Positions 1 through 12,000 of a stretch of 64,000 bases of DNA are shown here, in pieces. Each line of letters starts with the position of its first letter. The stretch's first letter is position 1. The stretch is from Mansonella perstans (lineage: Eukaryota > Nematoda > Chromadorea > Rhabditida > Onchocercidae): positions 124,001-188,000 of the forward strand of contig JBAMDO010000002.1 in the NCBI GenBank assembly GCA_037074765.1, in the 5' to 3' direction. The notes beneath the pieces are model-generated. The model was given only the letters and a program-made list of their open reading frames with translations. It searched no databases and was not told the DNA's origin. Made by a program: the position numbers and the translations under genes.

Positions 1-835
1 TCAAAAAAAAAATTTTAATTTATGGATAATAAACTATCTCTTATTCTCTACCCATGCACGCTTCAAAATATTAGTGATTCTGTGCAAACTCTTCTACTAT
101 TAAATATTTCTCATTTCCAATACCTAAAATATCCCATCAAAATCTTTCAGCCAGTATTTCTGAATAATACTAATAATAATGTGAAAAATCTCTATCATTC
201 ATCGTCTACCGTTCATGATGAACAAACATTGGAATTTCATCTCTGAGTTATGTAATACTCCAAATGCATTTCAACTTGAAAAAAGTTTTTCTTTTTTTTT
301 TTTTTTTAGTAACTTTATTAGTATTGCTAAGTTTAACTTGCCATTCGCAAATACTTACTCGTTTTCTAAACTATAAATTCCTAGTGTTCTTTTTTTCAAT
401 TATGTAACCAATTTTTTTTATTAATTTTTTATATGAAAAGCTGTAGAAATAATAGAATAATTGTCACATTTGCCGTGAATTTCCATAAACAATATTACCA
501 CTGATTAAAAGAGATTTGGAATTGCATTCATCGAAATGTAACTAAAATCTAAACATAATATTTTAATTGATTGCAGTCAGATTGTAACAAAATAAAATAA
601 AAAAAAATGTTACAAAATAAAATGAAAAAAAAAATGAAGAAAGAATTCAACACAAAGGATTGCAAGCACGAAGTGAAACCGATCATCGAGACGGAAAATT
701 AGTAGCGGATCACAAATATGAAACTAACAACACATAAAAATATAAACAAAACATCTGAAATTATTGAAATGTACTAGAAAACAGATATTTCTATTTAGAT
801 CAGTATGAAAAATAAATTGATAAAAAACAGACGAT
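1..835. other. AT-rich non-coding stretch
   Basis: No supported gene is seen. The short open frame at 22-246 has no recognisable domain and is the sort of frame expected by chance in sequence this AT-rich. There are runs of A and T but no clear tandem repeat. Confidence 0.5.
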
Positions 836-839
836 ACAA

Positions 840-2640
840 TGATCAGTTTTGCCTCGCTTTTTCTAAAATTTTATTCCAAAAAATAATTTCAGAAAAATAA
901 TTTTTAGTAGTAAAGAGGAAATGTATCGATATATTGTGTTTTTGAATCGTTCAAGCTCTCCTTTAGGAAAATAAAATGGAAAAGTAACTTGCATTCTGTG
1001 CGAGCTCCCATAATTCCACGGAAAGTGATAACATTCTTTTCAAAAAGAAATAAATTCGATATCGAATTAAAATGGTTATTTTATATTTTCTAATCAATGT
1101 ATTGTCCATTTCATATTTTCCGGAGATATTTTATATTATGTCGACTGTATACTAGCAATGATTAGAGATGATTGAAAGAAAGAAATTAATCATTCACTGA
1201 TCATTTGTTTATATTGGCCGAATTTGAAAAGTGTGCTATTATTGAAGATAGAATTAAATTATTAAATAAACACAATTTTATTCATTGAAGTTTAAAAGCA
1301 CAAGATAAAACTTTACATAAAAACTTGTTTGGCAACACATGAACTAATTTTTTTTGTTATTTATCCAATCACACAATGATTTATTTACATTCCTCAATTT
1401 TCACACACCTACGAATTTGCATATTTGTTTCAATTTAATATATTCATTTTCTATGAAAATGAAATAAAGAAGGTTATTCACATGATACCATGCATTTGTA
1501 TATTTTTGATATTATCATAAATCAATAAAATTTTTCACGGGATTTTGAAGCTTGTTGATAGCACGATATCACAATATTGTGCTGATGCATGATATCTGAT
1601 TTCTTGGATATGAGATCATGAGGTCTGATCTCGTTTTCAGGATAAAAACACAATTCCTTTTTTTTGAATCAGAATTCAAACGAATACAGAATGTAACTTT
1701 TCCGAAAATTACTTCTTTGCTTTTTCTTTTTTTCACTTTTAGTAATTTCGTTTCGTATTGTTAATATTAATAAATTATCATTTTTTTTTTCTGTATTTGC
1801 TGCTTGCTGTAATTGAATTTATACACATGCCGCATTACGTATGGATAATAATTTTTACAACATTATTTTTGTTATGTTTGGCTGTATTTCGGATTGGTTG
1901 TAATTTATGTAATAATTTATTCCATTAACTTAACAGAAGAAAAAATCCTGCGTATGATACATTGTGTGCGGATATTTTATCGCTATCTTTCAGAAGTTGT
2001 GATGCGGATGCAGTCTGTCATCCATCATTTAGCTGCGAAAATTGAAAACTATTCTTGTTCATGCGACAAATTATTCTTTTTCTTTGTTACTTTTATGTGG
2101 ATGATTTTCCAACATGCAATTAACCTACTGCACTACTAGTTCTAATTGTACATTTTATTAATGCAGCGCATTATATTTCATAACTAGTTTTGTAATTAAT
2201 GCGCTAACAATTTGAGGGAATTGTGCAATTCAAGAAGCAATTGGCATATTAAAGCTAGGTAGACAAGCATGTTCAACGTTTGAGCAGAAGTTATCTGAAG
2301 AACCATCTAAATATTTGAAAATGCGTTAAAGGCAGAGAAAAAATAATTTGAACCCAAATTTGTAAGTCACGGATATGACTGCCATTTCATTCTCTCTACT
2401 TTTCATTATATTCAAATTAGATTTTATATTTTGAAAAAATTTAAAAATGTTGTTTACATTTATCTGTTGTCTCTGAAAAAATTTTTATAATAGCTTATAC
2501 AAAAAAATTTTTATACTTATACTAGTTCATACAAATTTCAGTTTTTACAAAAAAAAGAAAGAGTTCCTATTTCAGTAGTTTAATGAAATTTATAGTGCTA
2601 TTTAATTCAAGCAGCAAGCGCTTTGTTTAGAATTAAGTTG
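840..2640 (+). repeat. Copy 1 of a diverged tandem segmental duplication
   Basis: This block matches 3,810-5,730 in the same orientation through many collinear stretches. Shared anchors include TGTGCGAGC (near 997 and 3,908), ATATACTAGCAATG-like (near 1,150 and 4,065), a stretch ending GAATTTGAAAAG (near 1,220 and 4,147), GCTTGCTGTAATTGAAT (near 1,802 and 4,558), TTGGCATATT (near 2,240 and 4,751) and TTAGATTTTATA (near 2,417 and 5,586). Small insertions and deletions are frequent, so the copies are old. Copy 1 lacks the segment equivalent to about 4,870-5,510 of copy 2. No terminal inverted repeats were recognised, so this looks like segmental duplication rather than a transposon. Confidence 0.8.
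2223..2335 (+). pseudogene. Trm9/ALKBH8-type methyltransferase remnant, copy 1 (degenerate)
   Basis: Read in one frame, this short stretch gives AIQEAIGILKLG followed by KLSEEPSKYLKMR and a stop. It lines up with the better preserved segment at 4,731-4,864 (AVQEIVGILKPSG ... KLSAELSEYLKM). The family motif there is ALQEIVRLLRPGG ... VWA in ALKBH8/Trm9 tRNA wobble-uridine methyltransferases. Copy 1 has lost the aromatic WA motif, is about two codons shorter in the middle and stops early, and the downstream exon present in copy 2 is deleted. It is therefore called a pseudogene relic created by the tandem duplication. The family assignment is from memory of the motif and is moderate. Confidence 0.5.
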
Positions 2641-3065
2641 GACTTTCAATTCGAATCGTTACGAATTTGATTGCATTGTATTGCTATAAAAATAATTTAA
2701 AATTCAAATTACTGACAAAAACAAACTTCGGTTTTGTTCAACAACAAACATCACTAAAATTTATTTTACGAAATCGGTTTCCACTCACAAAAGCCTAAAG
2801 TTATTACCAGATATCAATGCCGACAACATTGCTATCAACCTCCGTCCAAAAAAATCTGAGTGCAAGAGGTCTATCACTTCTGCAACAATAGGATTGTTAA
2901 ATGTTGCAAGCAATCAGCAATGTATTTACATGTATTAAATGTTGAATTAAATGTATTTACACGTATTAAAAATATTAAACGATGTGTTAAATGTTGCAAG
3001 CTATACAACAATCTATTGACAAAAAAAATATCGAAGGCAAACTCACATCCACAAATAGCAATGTA

Positions 3066-3343
3066 TCACTGATGTATCCTCCAGTTTGCATTGGGCGCAC
3101 GAATGTACATAGTGAGCTGGGAAGTGTCATTACTCGCGATATTTTCAATGATCAAGGTGAAGTTGAACCTGTCGTTATCATCGCCCACGTTACTAAGATC
3201 GAAGTAATTTTCAACAGCATTGTCATAGTCACCACGTATAAAACCAGTGTCAGCTCCATTCAAAATGTCGTGAATTTCATTGACCTCATTGATCTCAAAG
3301 CATAAATCGCAGGCTCCAAAGATTTTATAACTTTTGAGTAAGT
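3066..3343 (-). other. Unassigned open frame, possible exon of an unknown gene
   Basis: On the minus strand an uninterrupted frame runs from about 3,343 down to a stop at 3,066. It is acidic and compositionally unlike the surrounding AT-rich chance frames (for example VENYFDLSNVGDDNDRFNF). A neighbouring minus-strand frame at 3,325-3,549 encodes a hydrophobic, signal-anchor-like start (KLPLLFCILGIFALLAM). I could not find a donor/acceptor pair joining the two in phase, and recognised no family. It lies between the two copies of the segmental duplication. It may be one exon of a real gene, a decayed gene or chance. Confidence 0.25.
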
Positions 3344-3809
3344 TTTATTTTTTTGACTTGAAAAGCCTTATTTTGCTTTATCGTATCGCTCAGTGCAATC
3401 ATCAAAATATGCGAATTAATGAAAAGTACCGGAGGTAATTTACGCGACATTGCCAGCAATGCGAATATGCCGAGAATGCAAAAAAGTAATGGTAATTTGA
3501 AGAATGGAAGATGAACGTTTTTCATTGTTCCAGTCGTGTCTGGAATCAATATCTTAATGAATAAAAAAGCAGGAATTCAAATACAAATGCACATTTTAAT
3601 GAGTTAAATTTAAACTTAAGTTTCTCGACAATTTCTTAATCTAACGGAAAAGATAATTTAAAGTTCAAAATTTCATTACTTCCCACACTGAATATTGCGA
3701 TTTCGAATTTTGCTACATTAAAAGAGAAAATTGAATTTGTTGTGGGAAGCTCATTATTAAAACAGTTCATTACTATGATTCATTATACAAATTAAATGTA
3801 TAATGAATT

Positions 3810-5730
3810 CCAGATCGGTCTTGCCTCTCTTTTTAAACTGAATAATCTTTATACAAATAAGCCCTAATTCCAAAAAAGACTGGAACGATCAGAAATCATT
3901 TTCATCCTGTGCGAGCGCCTATAGTTTCATGAAAAAGTGATGATATTCTTTTAAAAAAGAACTAAATTCGATATTAGATTACGAAAATAGTTATTTGTTA
4001 TCCTCTAATCCATTGATTATTTTTCATTTCATATTTTTTGGAAATTTTCATATTATTCCGATTATATACTAGCAATGGTTAGGGATGAACGACAGAGAGA
4101 GATTGATCTATTCACTGATATATTCACTTTATGTCATATTAACCGAATTTGAAAAGATACAGTGTGTTACTATTGAAGGTAGAATTAAATTATTTAATAA
4201 ATATAATTTTATTGATTGAATTTTAATAACACAATGATAAAATTCTATACGTTGCAAAGTTGTTTAACAGCATATGAACTAATTGTTATTCATCCGATCG
4301 CAAAATAGCACGACATAACGATATCTTGATAGCATGACATCACGACATCCTGATAACACGACATTTGATATTTTCAACATGACATCGTGATATCAGTTCT
4401 CATGTTCAACACGAAAATACAATTCTTTTTTACATCGTATTTCAAACGAATAGAACAGAATGTAACTTCTCCCATCTTTGTTTTTTTTTTCAATTATGCT
4501 GCAGTTTCCTTGGTATTGTCAATATTAATACATTAATATTTTTTTCTACATTCACTGCTTGCTGTAATTGAATATATACACAGAATACTGTATTAAGTAT
4601 AGATAATAATAATAATAATTTTCACTGTGTTTGTCAACTTTTTTGACAACTTAGTCAAAAAATCAAATATTTTATAATATATACTGTAGTTTATGATTAT
4701 TTTTATAATTTATGCCTCACAATTTCAAAGATTCGTGCAGTTCAAGAAATAGTTGGCATATTGAAACCAAGTGGACAAGTTCATTACATTTGGGCATATA
4801 AGCATAAGTTATCTGCTGAATTGTCTGAATATTTGAAAATGCATCAAAAGAAATGTGATTACAGGTTACAGCTTAAATTCTTTTTCATTGTACGTTTCTA
4901 GATGAGATAATGTGAAATTATTTGATTTGGACAGGTATCAAATAATTTTTTCCTGTCAATGGTTTTTTTGCAGTTTTCACTAATAGGTATTGTTAACTGG
5001 ACAATGCAAGGTTTTATTTGGATGTAAATTTTTTCAGATGAATCGTCTAGACAGTCATAGAAGATTATGGCCATATGAAGGAAAGGGAATTTACTCAATC
5101 AGATATGCTCGTTACATTTGAAATTGCTGATGGAAGTCGCTTTTTCTGAGGTACTGAGAAATAGTCATTAAGCAACTCTTAAAAATGAGCTTTATTTTTG
5201 TACAATTTTTCTTGATGAAATTGGGATAAATTTTAGTTAAAAATCGGACATAATTGATGAAATTTCAATGTTCAATACTTTTTTAGGATACAAGTCACTG
5301 TTCGATTTATAGTAAGGGAATAAGTGCCCACAAGTTTAGGGAATTAGATTGAATTACTGGTATTATGCTTCATTGTTTCAATCTAGCTGTTATCATTTAT
5401 TCCGTGATTTCGAACTCGAAAATTCGACCAATGATATTGATGACTATATCAATGAGAGATGTTTTTATGAAGATGGGAATGAAATCGCTTACAGATTCGA
5501 ACTTATTATCAATTTGAACTTTAAATTTCATATAAGTCATGAATATGGCTGCTATTTTATTTTTTTTCTTTTTGGTATGTCCATATTAGATTTTATAATT
5601 TGAAAAAATTTGAGTCTGTTCTTTACAGTTATCTGTTATCTGGAAGAATTTGTAGAGTTTCTCTATCAGCAGTTTAATGACCCAGCTGACCTTATTTTTA
5701 GTTCCGATTCATGTTATAAAAGAGTTCGAT
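3810..5730 (+). repeat. Copy 2 of a diverged tandem segmental duplication
   Basis: This is the second, longer copy of the block at 840-2,640. It keeps an additional segment at about 4,870-5,510 that copy 1 lacks. It also carries a local expansion of short ACGACAT/GATATC-like words at about 4,300-4,400 that is much smaller in copy 1 (about 1,560-1,610). The right-hand match fades out near 5,720, after a shared TTTAATGA element (near 2,580 and 5,672). Confidence 0.8.
4731..5603 (+). pseudogene. Trm9/ALKBH8-like tRNA methyltransferase, 3' fragment (two exons)
   Basis: Two segments join in phase: 4,731-4,864 (donor GTTACA) and 5,387-5,603 (acceptor AATCTAG). The first encodes IRAVQEIVGILKPSGQ followed by YIWAYKHKLS, matching the post-catalytic region of Trm9/ALKBH8 methyltransferases (QEIVRLLRPGG ... 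YVWA). The second encodes YHLFRDFELENSTND and FYEDGN, like the family's C-terminal YHVFREGELE ... YDQGNW. Known members methylate the wobble uridine side chain of certain tRNAs. The S-adenosylmethionine-binding core (the GCGNGKY region) is not seen upstream in the window, so the gene appears 5'-truncated. The frame then runs on to a stop at 5,603 with a hydrophobic tail not typical of the family. A truncated live gene cannot be excluded. Confidence 0.5.
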
Positions 5731-5809
5731 TTTCAACTGATTGCTTTTTTGGGAGATGGAAAGTTTCCATTTCTCTTGCCTCAGTACTGTCCGTGACAAC
5801 AAAGTAAAA

Positions 5810-7250
5810 GACTGCTCGAAATGATAGATGGCCCAAACGGATAAAACGGCTTCTTTATGATGGATTTTATTTGCTTATCACTAAATTATATTACACTAAT
5901 TATCGAGATATTTTCTATCCTTTTTCATCCATTACTGCATAAGAGTGATTGTAAATGTAAGCATTTTAAGCAATTTTAAATTGATTACATCGTCCAAATT
6001 GACAAGAGTTGATAGATCAAAGTGATCAAACGAGAAATCTTACAGAAAAAGGCATTTAATACAAATTCATAACAAAATTTAAATAATTGCTAATTACATG
6101 TTTGCTAATTTCAATATTAATTGTATTTTCATCACAAATATAAAAATAATTTGCGAAAAGTACGACAAAATTTAATGGATGGAAAAATTGACGAAAGAAT
6201 AACAATTCTTGGAAATGCAGCGTAAAATGAAAATAGGAGAAAATTGTTATAAATCATTGAATTTCACCAAACTTCCATCTCTCATTTGACAATATTCTTT
6301 AGAATTCATTTAGAATTTATGCAAAAACTTGGAAGAACGCAAAACACTCGAAAAAACGTTGAATTTAATGCAAAAACAATCAACTTTTTTTTTTTACGAA
6401 AAATTCATTCAAATTTTTTTTATTTTTATTTTTACGAAAAACATTCACACTTTTTGCATTTCGTGTTTCAATGACTTGCAAGTTAAAATTAATTACTTCA
6501 ATTAAATCTCTAACCATTATAATTCATATTTAACAAATATCACAAATTGTTTGTGTATTTCTAATCATTATAAATTATTCATATATTTTTTTCAAACACA
6601 TGATAAATGTTTCATTAATCAGCGAGCCAGAAAATGAACTTTTTTGGTTCATTATATTTTTACAAATCATTCAAAGAAAAATTGACCCAGAATGTTTCAT
6701 CACCTTTTATAATTTATTTTATCACGTCATCTGTTATACTTAAATCATCTAATTATGGTCAAGTTTTCTTCAGTGATTTGTGAAAGAGGACAGGATTACA
6801 TTATTGAAATTAATTGAACACATCTTGAAACTGGGATCACAAATCAAATTAATTGCAGACACTTTTAGTTTTTTTGGTTTATGCAAAATACAGATAAACG
6901 CATGAACAATACAGGGAATGCTGGTTATAACATTTGATTCAGTTTTATGATTGAAAAATCCGAACTAATTTTCAAGGATCATGAAAAATGTGTTGCTCAC
7001 TACTTGTAACAGACACGAATCGGATAGATCTTTTTTTTTCGTTTTACATTTAAACTATAATTATGGTATGAATGATTTCCGAAACAGTGAGTCGAAAAGT
7101 CATGAAAAGGATGAAATATTCTAGAGCACTGTTATTGACACTTTTTTGTCACAAAATTCTAAAATAGAACGAATTGTTTTTTCATCAACTTGTCCAAAAA
7201 ATTTCATAATATTCGCTGTATTTTTTTAAACCATCTTTCTGGATTGACGA
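5810..7250. other. Intergenic, no gene recognised
   Basis: The stretch is AT-rich with short T runs and no frame that I could link to a family. A short A/T-rich word motif (ACGAAAAATTC, TTTACGAAAAACATTC) repeats near 6,350-6,440. Confidence 0.5.
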
Positions 7251-7252
7251 TT

Positions 7253-9021
7253 TCAAAGTGGCGGTTGGGCGTAGGAAACTCTTTGATAAATTGGTTTGAT
7301 TGCGAAAACAGCTGCCGTCTTGCTGGATTTTGCTGGACAGGGACAGTAAGCTGCATCGCTACCTGGTACACCAGGTGCTCCAGGCTAAAATATAAATTAT
7401 TCTTTGAAAATATAATTCTTTTTCTTTGTTTTGGGAAGATAAATAATGATATGATATGAAACATGGCTGTACAAGGGATATAAGTTTTAAGAAAAATTAT
7501 ATACCTCTCCTGGTTGACCAGGTACTCCATCTGTTCCCGGTTCTCCAACTGGTCCCGGTGGTCCTGGTGGGCCTATTGGACCAGGTCCTGGAACTTCACC
7601 AGGTGCGCCAGGTTCTCCCGCTGGACCAATTGGACCTGGTAATCCTTTCGGTCCTGGAATACCGCGTCTTCTAATTCCTGGCAATCCTGGTACTCCAGGT
7701 GGTCCCTGCTTTCCCGGCAGACCTGAAACAAGCCATAGAATTTGGCTGCTGAAAATTTTCTATAATTCTTAGTACTTTGAAAAATAAACATTAAATATGA
7801 AGATTACAACAACGAATTTACCGGCGCTTCCGGGATCTCCGCGTTGTCCCGGTGGTCCTGGTTGCCCAATGGCACCTCCATTGCTCGGTCTACCTGGCAT
7901 ACCACTCGGACCTGGTGGTCCTGCTGGCCCTGTTGCACCCGGTGGTCCAGGTAGTCCAGGTGGACAAATAATGCAACCTCCGCGTGTATTGCTATATATG
8001 GCAATACCATCTAATCCTGGCTTACCATCCATACCATCTTCACCTGGCTCTGAAAATTCCGCTAATTGCATTTCAAATTTGATTTTTCGATTTTTAAATG
8101 GTAATGCATTGCATATACAAATTGTTGTTACAGATGGGTAATGATCATAAAAAAATGATACAGTATTTGAGTGCTAATTATTAAAATTACCTCCTGGTAG
8201 ACCGTCATCTCCTGGTGGACCAGGTGGTCCTGATGGACAATTTATAACTTGGCGAGCACATGCTAAAAATCCATTTTATAATTACTTCCAAGTCTTTTTC
8301 ACAATTTATATCACCATTTCATCAATTCAAATTGCACAATGGCAAAAAATGGCATATCTTTTCGCTCATTCCATATTTATCCCATCCAAAAAATTTCAAT
8401 CTTTTCACTTAACTTACTTCTCTGCAAAACAATAGCATTTTTGATAGATCTAACTTTAACATACCGCAGACTGCATCACGTTTCTGACGTGGTTTTACAC
8501 GGAACGGAAATTTAAATGACCCTTTTTCCGATGTAACTGCCTTATGATTCACATGAACACTCATTATCTCTTCCCATGCATCATTTGCTAAAGTCTAAAA
8601 ATTAGGATATTTAAATTAAATTAAGTTAAATTGGATTGAAAAACTTTTGACTATAGACTATTAATTAAATTATTATTTATCAAATGTTGCAGCTACATAT
8701 TAATGTGAAATTTACATTACCTTATAATCAAACAATGGCAAATATGTTATTTAGCACATTCTGTCTCAACTATACTTTCTTTTTTTCGCTTTTTGTAATC
8801 AGTACGACATCATTTATCATTTTCTTAAGCTCATTACTGATTGGAAATTCCAATTTAATATAATTCATTACAAACACAACCTTAAACTCATCCATATCAT
8901 CCAATACTTCATAGTAAAAGTTATTAATATTCTGGAATAAGAAACCAACAGTAATCAATGAAACAAGAATAACCAAGCCGCTGGCAATTGATGCGACATT
9001 AACAAGCATTTGTGCCGCCAT
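7253..9021 (-). CDS. Nematode cuticle collagen (six exons)
   Basis: The gene encodes a cuticle collagen of about 306 residues, the usual size for the family, which is secreted by the hypodermis and crosslinked into the cuticle. Exons in transcript order: 8,881-9,021; 8,465-8,594; 8,191-8,262; 7,822-8,049; 7,505-7,722; 7,253-7,384, all joining in phase. The N-terminus has a single hydrophobic segment (residues about 8-29) and the cuticle-collagen N-domain. A basic cleavage site (PRQKRD, residues about 81-87) precedes the collagen part. Gly-X-Y blocks are interrupted by Cys clusters ([19 protein letters not shown]) that would make disulphides. The C-terminal non-helical tail ends SYAQPPL. The start codon lies two bases after an acceptor-like TTTTTTTCAG. 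The specific col/rol/dpy orthologue cannot be named. Confidence 0.93.
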
Positions 9022-9035
9022 TTCTGAAAAAAATT
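9022..9035 (-). promoter_or_regulatory. Candidate spliced-leader acceptor of the collagen gene
   Basis: On the minus strand TTTTTTTCAG is followed by only two bases and then the ATG at 9,021. No upstream coding exon is needed, since the start codon and hydrophobic segment are in this exon. This is the arrangement expected of an SL1 trans-splice acceptor in nematodes. It is inferred from sequence only. Confidence 0.5.
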
Positions 9036-9039
9036 GATT

Positions 9040-12000
9040 TTTTTTTTTGAATTTATTTTCATAAACAATTCATAAAAATTAGATATGAAATTAAATGAGG
9101 TGGTTTTTTTAATTAGATTTATTTGTTTGTTAGATTTATTTGCAATTTAATTTTTTTAAAAATGACAGAAGAAGGAAATCATTGCCTTATTTGGGTCGTT
9201 GGATTATTTATTCTTTCTCACTTTCTTACTTTCTCTCTCCCCCTCTATCTCCTACTTTTGCATAAAAATAAACTTCTGGTTAAAATTTGCATCCAAACAA
9301 TTTTTCAGAAATTTTTTTTTTAAGAAATTCATATATTTTGATTATTATTTGCAAGAACTTCTGTTACTGTATTTTGTGATGGTTTTGTTTCTAATTGTTT
9401 GTAATGACCTTTTCATTTAACTGTTAATCTTTAAATCAATAAATCGATATGATATTATGAAATAATTCATGCTAATACAAACATGCGATGAAAAAAAACA
9501 ACAAAAACAAAGTTTCTGTTCATTTTTTTTGATTTGAATAAAGTGGAAAAAAAAGAGATTTTAAAATTTTAAAAAAATAAAATGAAATGTGATCGCTTAT
9601 CGAATATATTTTATCATTAGCATTTAATATTCAAATCGAAGAGAAAAAAATAGCTCTGCTGATGGATGGAAGATGAGAAACAATAAGCTTTTAACGCCCT
9701 ATGGCAGTTTTATAGGTGTTTTTTACATGTTTTTTACTTTTTGCAAAAAACACATCCATTTCAAAAACTTGTTTTCCAATGTGAAAGCAAAAAAATTCGA
9801 AAATTTGATATCGTCCGTCTTTTTTCATACTTCACTTTTTATTTTTTCTTTTCGGTCAATTTCCATTCCTGTTTCCGCTTATCATTACGGTAAAATATAT
9901 TTCCCATCCTACATATTTTTCGCTTTTTTTTTGTTTCCGTTTTCAATAACACACAATCCGGAAATTGTTCCCATTTTCATTATTTTTTCAGCAATATATA
10001 AATGCCTTTTCTGTTTATTAAATTATTCTTTGTTGAGAAAAGCCTTGATTTTTATCACGATATTTCCATTAATATTGCATGATACGGATAAGAAAGCCAA
10101 ATGAAAGAAATAAATTGTCTCAAATTATTTAGGTAAATTTATTAATCTTTTATCGCAATAAATATTAGTATAAATGATTGTTAAGTCATTCATTTCTGAT
10201 TTCATTATTCGACAAATGGATAAAGCGATTTGTTTAGAAGTGATTCATTTGTTTTGTTAAGTTGACAATAATATGTAGTTGTGCAACAAGTTTGGTTGAA
10301 AAGATTTGAATTTCGAATGTTGTTGAGTCAATCATTAATAATGCATAAATTTGTTTTGTCTCCTTATCATACAGATTTCTATTAATTTGAAAGTGATATG
10401 ATATGATAAAATGTTATCATTGCGATATGATATAAATCTTACCTTGCGACAAACAATCTCTTAAATTTTTTGAAAGCTTCTTCTTATCACAGGTGATCGT
10501 AATTACATTGGAGAAGTGTTGTAAATAATTACATTGGAGAAGTGTTGGTTGAGGTATAACTAAAATAGACCACCTATTAATTAAACTTTTCATTTATTGT
10601 AAAGTAACAATTCAAACAAATGAACAAATTTACTGGTTAATTAAAGGTAAGTGAGTTTATACAAAACAACAAAAAGTAAATTTTGAGCAATGAATGATAG
10701 TATTTCTGCACATTCCAACTAATTAATTAATTGATTTCTCACTTTTATACCAAGCAGGTTATTTGTTCGAAATGAGAATGCAATAATGAGATATTCATTA
10801 TTACATTCAGGTTTCAGAAAATTAAAAAAGAGTGATTCTTGTGAATAATTTGAATCGCATTATGAGATAAGTAATTGCCGATGAAGTTATTTGCATTTGC
10901 ATTTGCATTTGCAATATGCAGGATTTCAATAATCTCCAATAATAAGGTCCAAGGATTTCAATAATTTCCAATAATATGGTCCGCTTTATAAGTGTGACCA
11001 TACACCGATCGGTGTTTACCTGGATTACATTTTCAGAAAAAAACCTTTGATATGCTCAATAAATTTCAATTGTGAAGAACGAATAAAAATAGTTGAAAAT
11101 TTATATTTGTTTCATTTTAACTTATTTTCTACAAATTCATTGATTTTATGTCACTTGCATAAATCTATTAAATTCGATTTCAATTTCATATTCTTTTTCA
11201 AATAATTTTTCAATAAAATAACTTCTTTACTACAAAGAAAAAAACGTTGTGTTATGCCACTTTTTTTTGCATACATTTTTCAATTAATGATAGAATTAAT
11301 TTCATCAAGCAAATTCACTGATAAAATATGCAACTTTGAAAATTTCTATTTATTATTTCAATTTTTCTCAACTGAAAATTTTAGGCTGAAAAACAGTTTT
11401 GTATTATCGTTATTTAATAAAAAGTATGAACTGTGCAGTGCACATGTGAAAATTTTATAAGTTTGTTAAAATTTTATTTTTATATGAAAATTATTTTTCA
11501 ACTTCGGATATTTTCACAATTATGAAATTATATGGTCATTATGATTATCTGACTGAACTGATTTATATTCTGGAAATCCTTAATTGCAATAACGATAAAA
11601 GAAAATAAAAAGTTTTTTCAAATCTGTGCATTATTTCCTTTATTGTCAAATTTATATCCGAAAAAACTATCGATTTATTTTACTAATAGGTTGAAATGCC
11701 ACAGAATTGATCGGATCAGTGTTGTTCAACTGATCAATAGTTGATTGATTTTTCATTTGAAACTCTGCTCCATGTACTTTTTTTTGGCTTTTATAACTGA
11801 ACTGCTTTCATCAATAAATGAAAAGAAAAAAACGTTGAAATTTTTAATTATCATTAAATAAGTTTGTGTTGAGGGACAGGCGAAATTGGTTAATATAGAA
11901 AATTTTCCATTAAAAATTAAAAAATTATTTTTAATTGAAAAAAAGTCCGATTAAAAAACTCAATCAAAAATTTTATTTTTCCTGCATTCCATTTAAGAAA

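Noticed and set aside
7797..8141. Plus-strand frame rich in Pro and Gly, like a second collagen
   Set aside because: It is antisense to a collagen exon. Gly-X-Y codons read backwards stay open and give Pro/Gly/Leu-rich peptide; the minus strand has the correct splice sites and domains.
9673..10104. 143-residue hydrophobic frame between the collagens
   Set aside because: Composition follows the local T-rich sequence (F, I, L, S), with no motif, and no transcript or splice signals were recognised. It remains a weak possibility.
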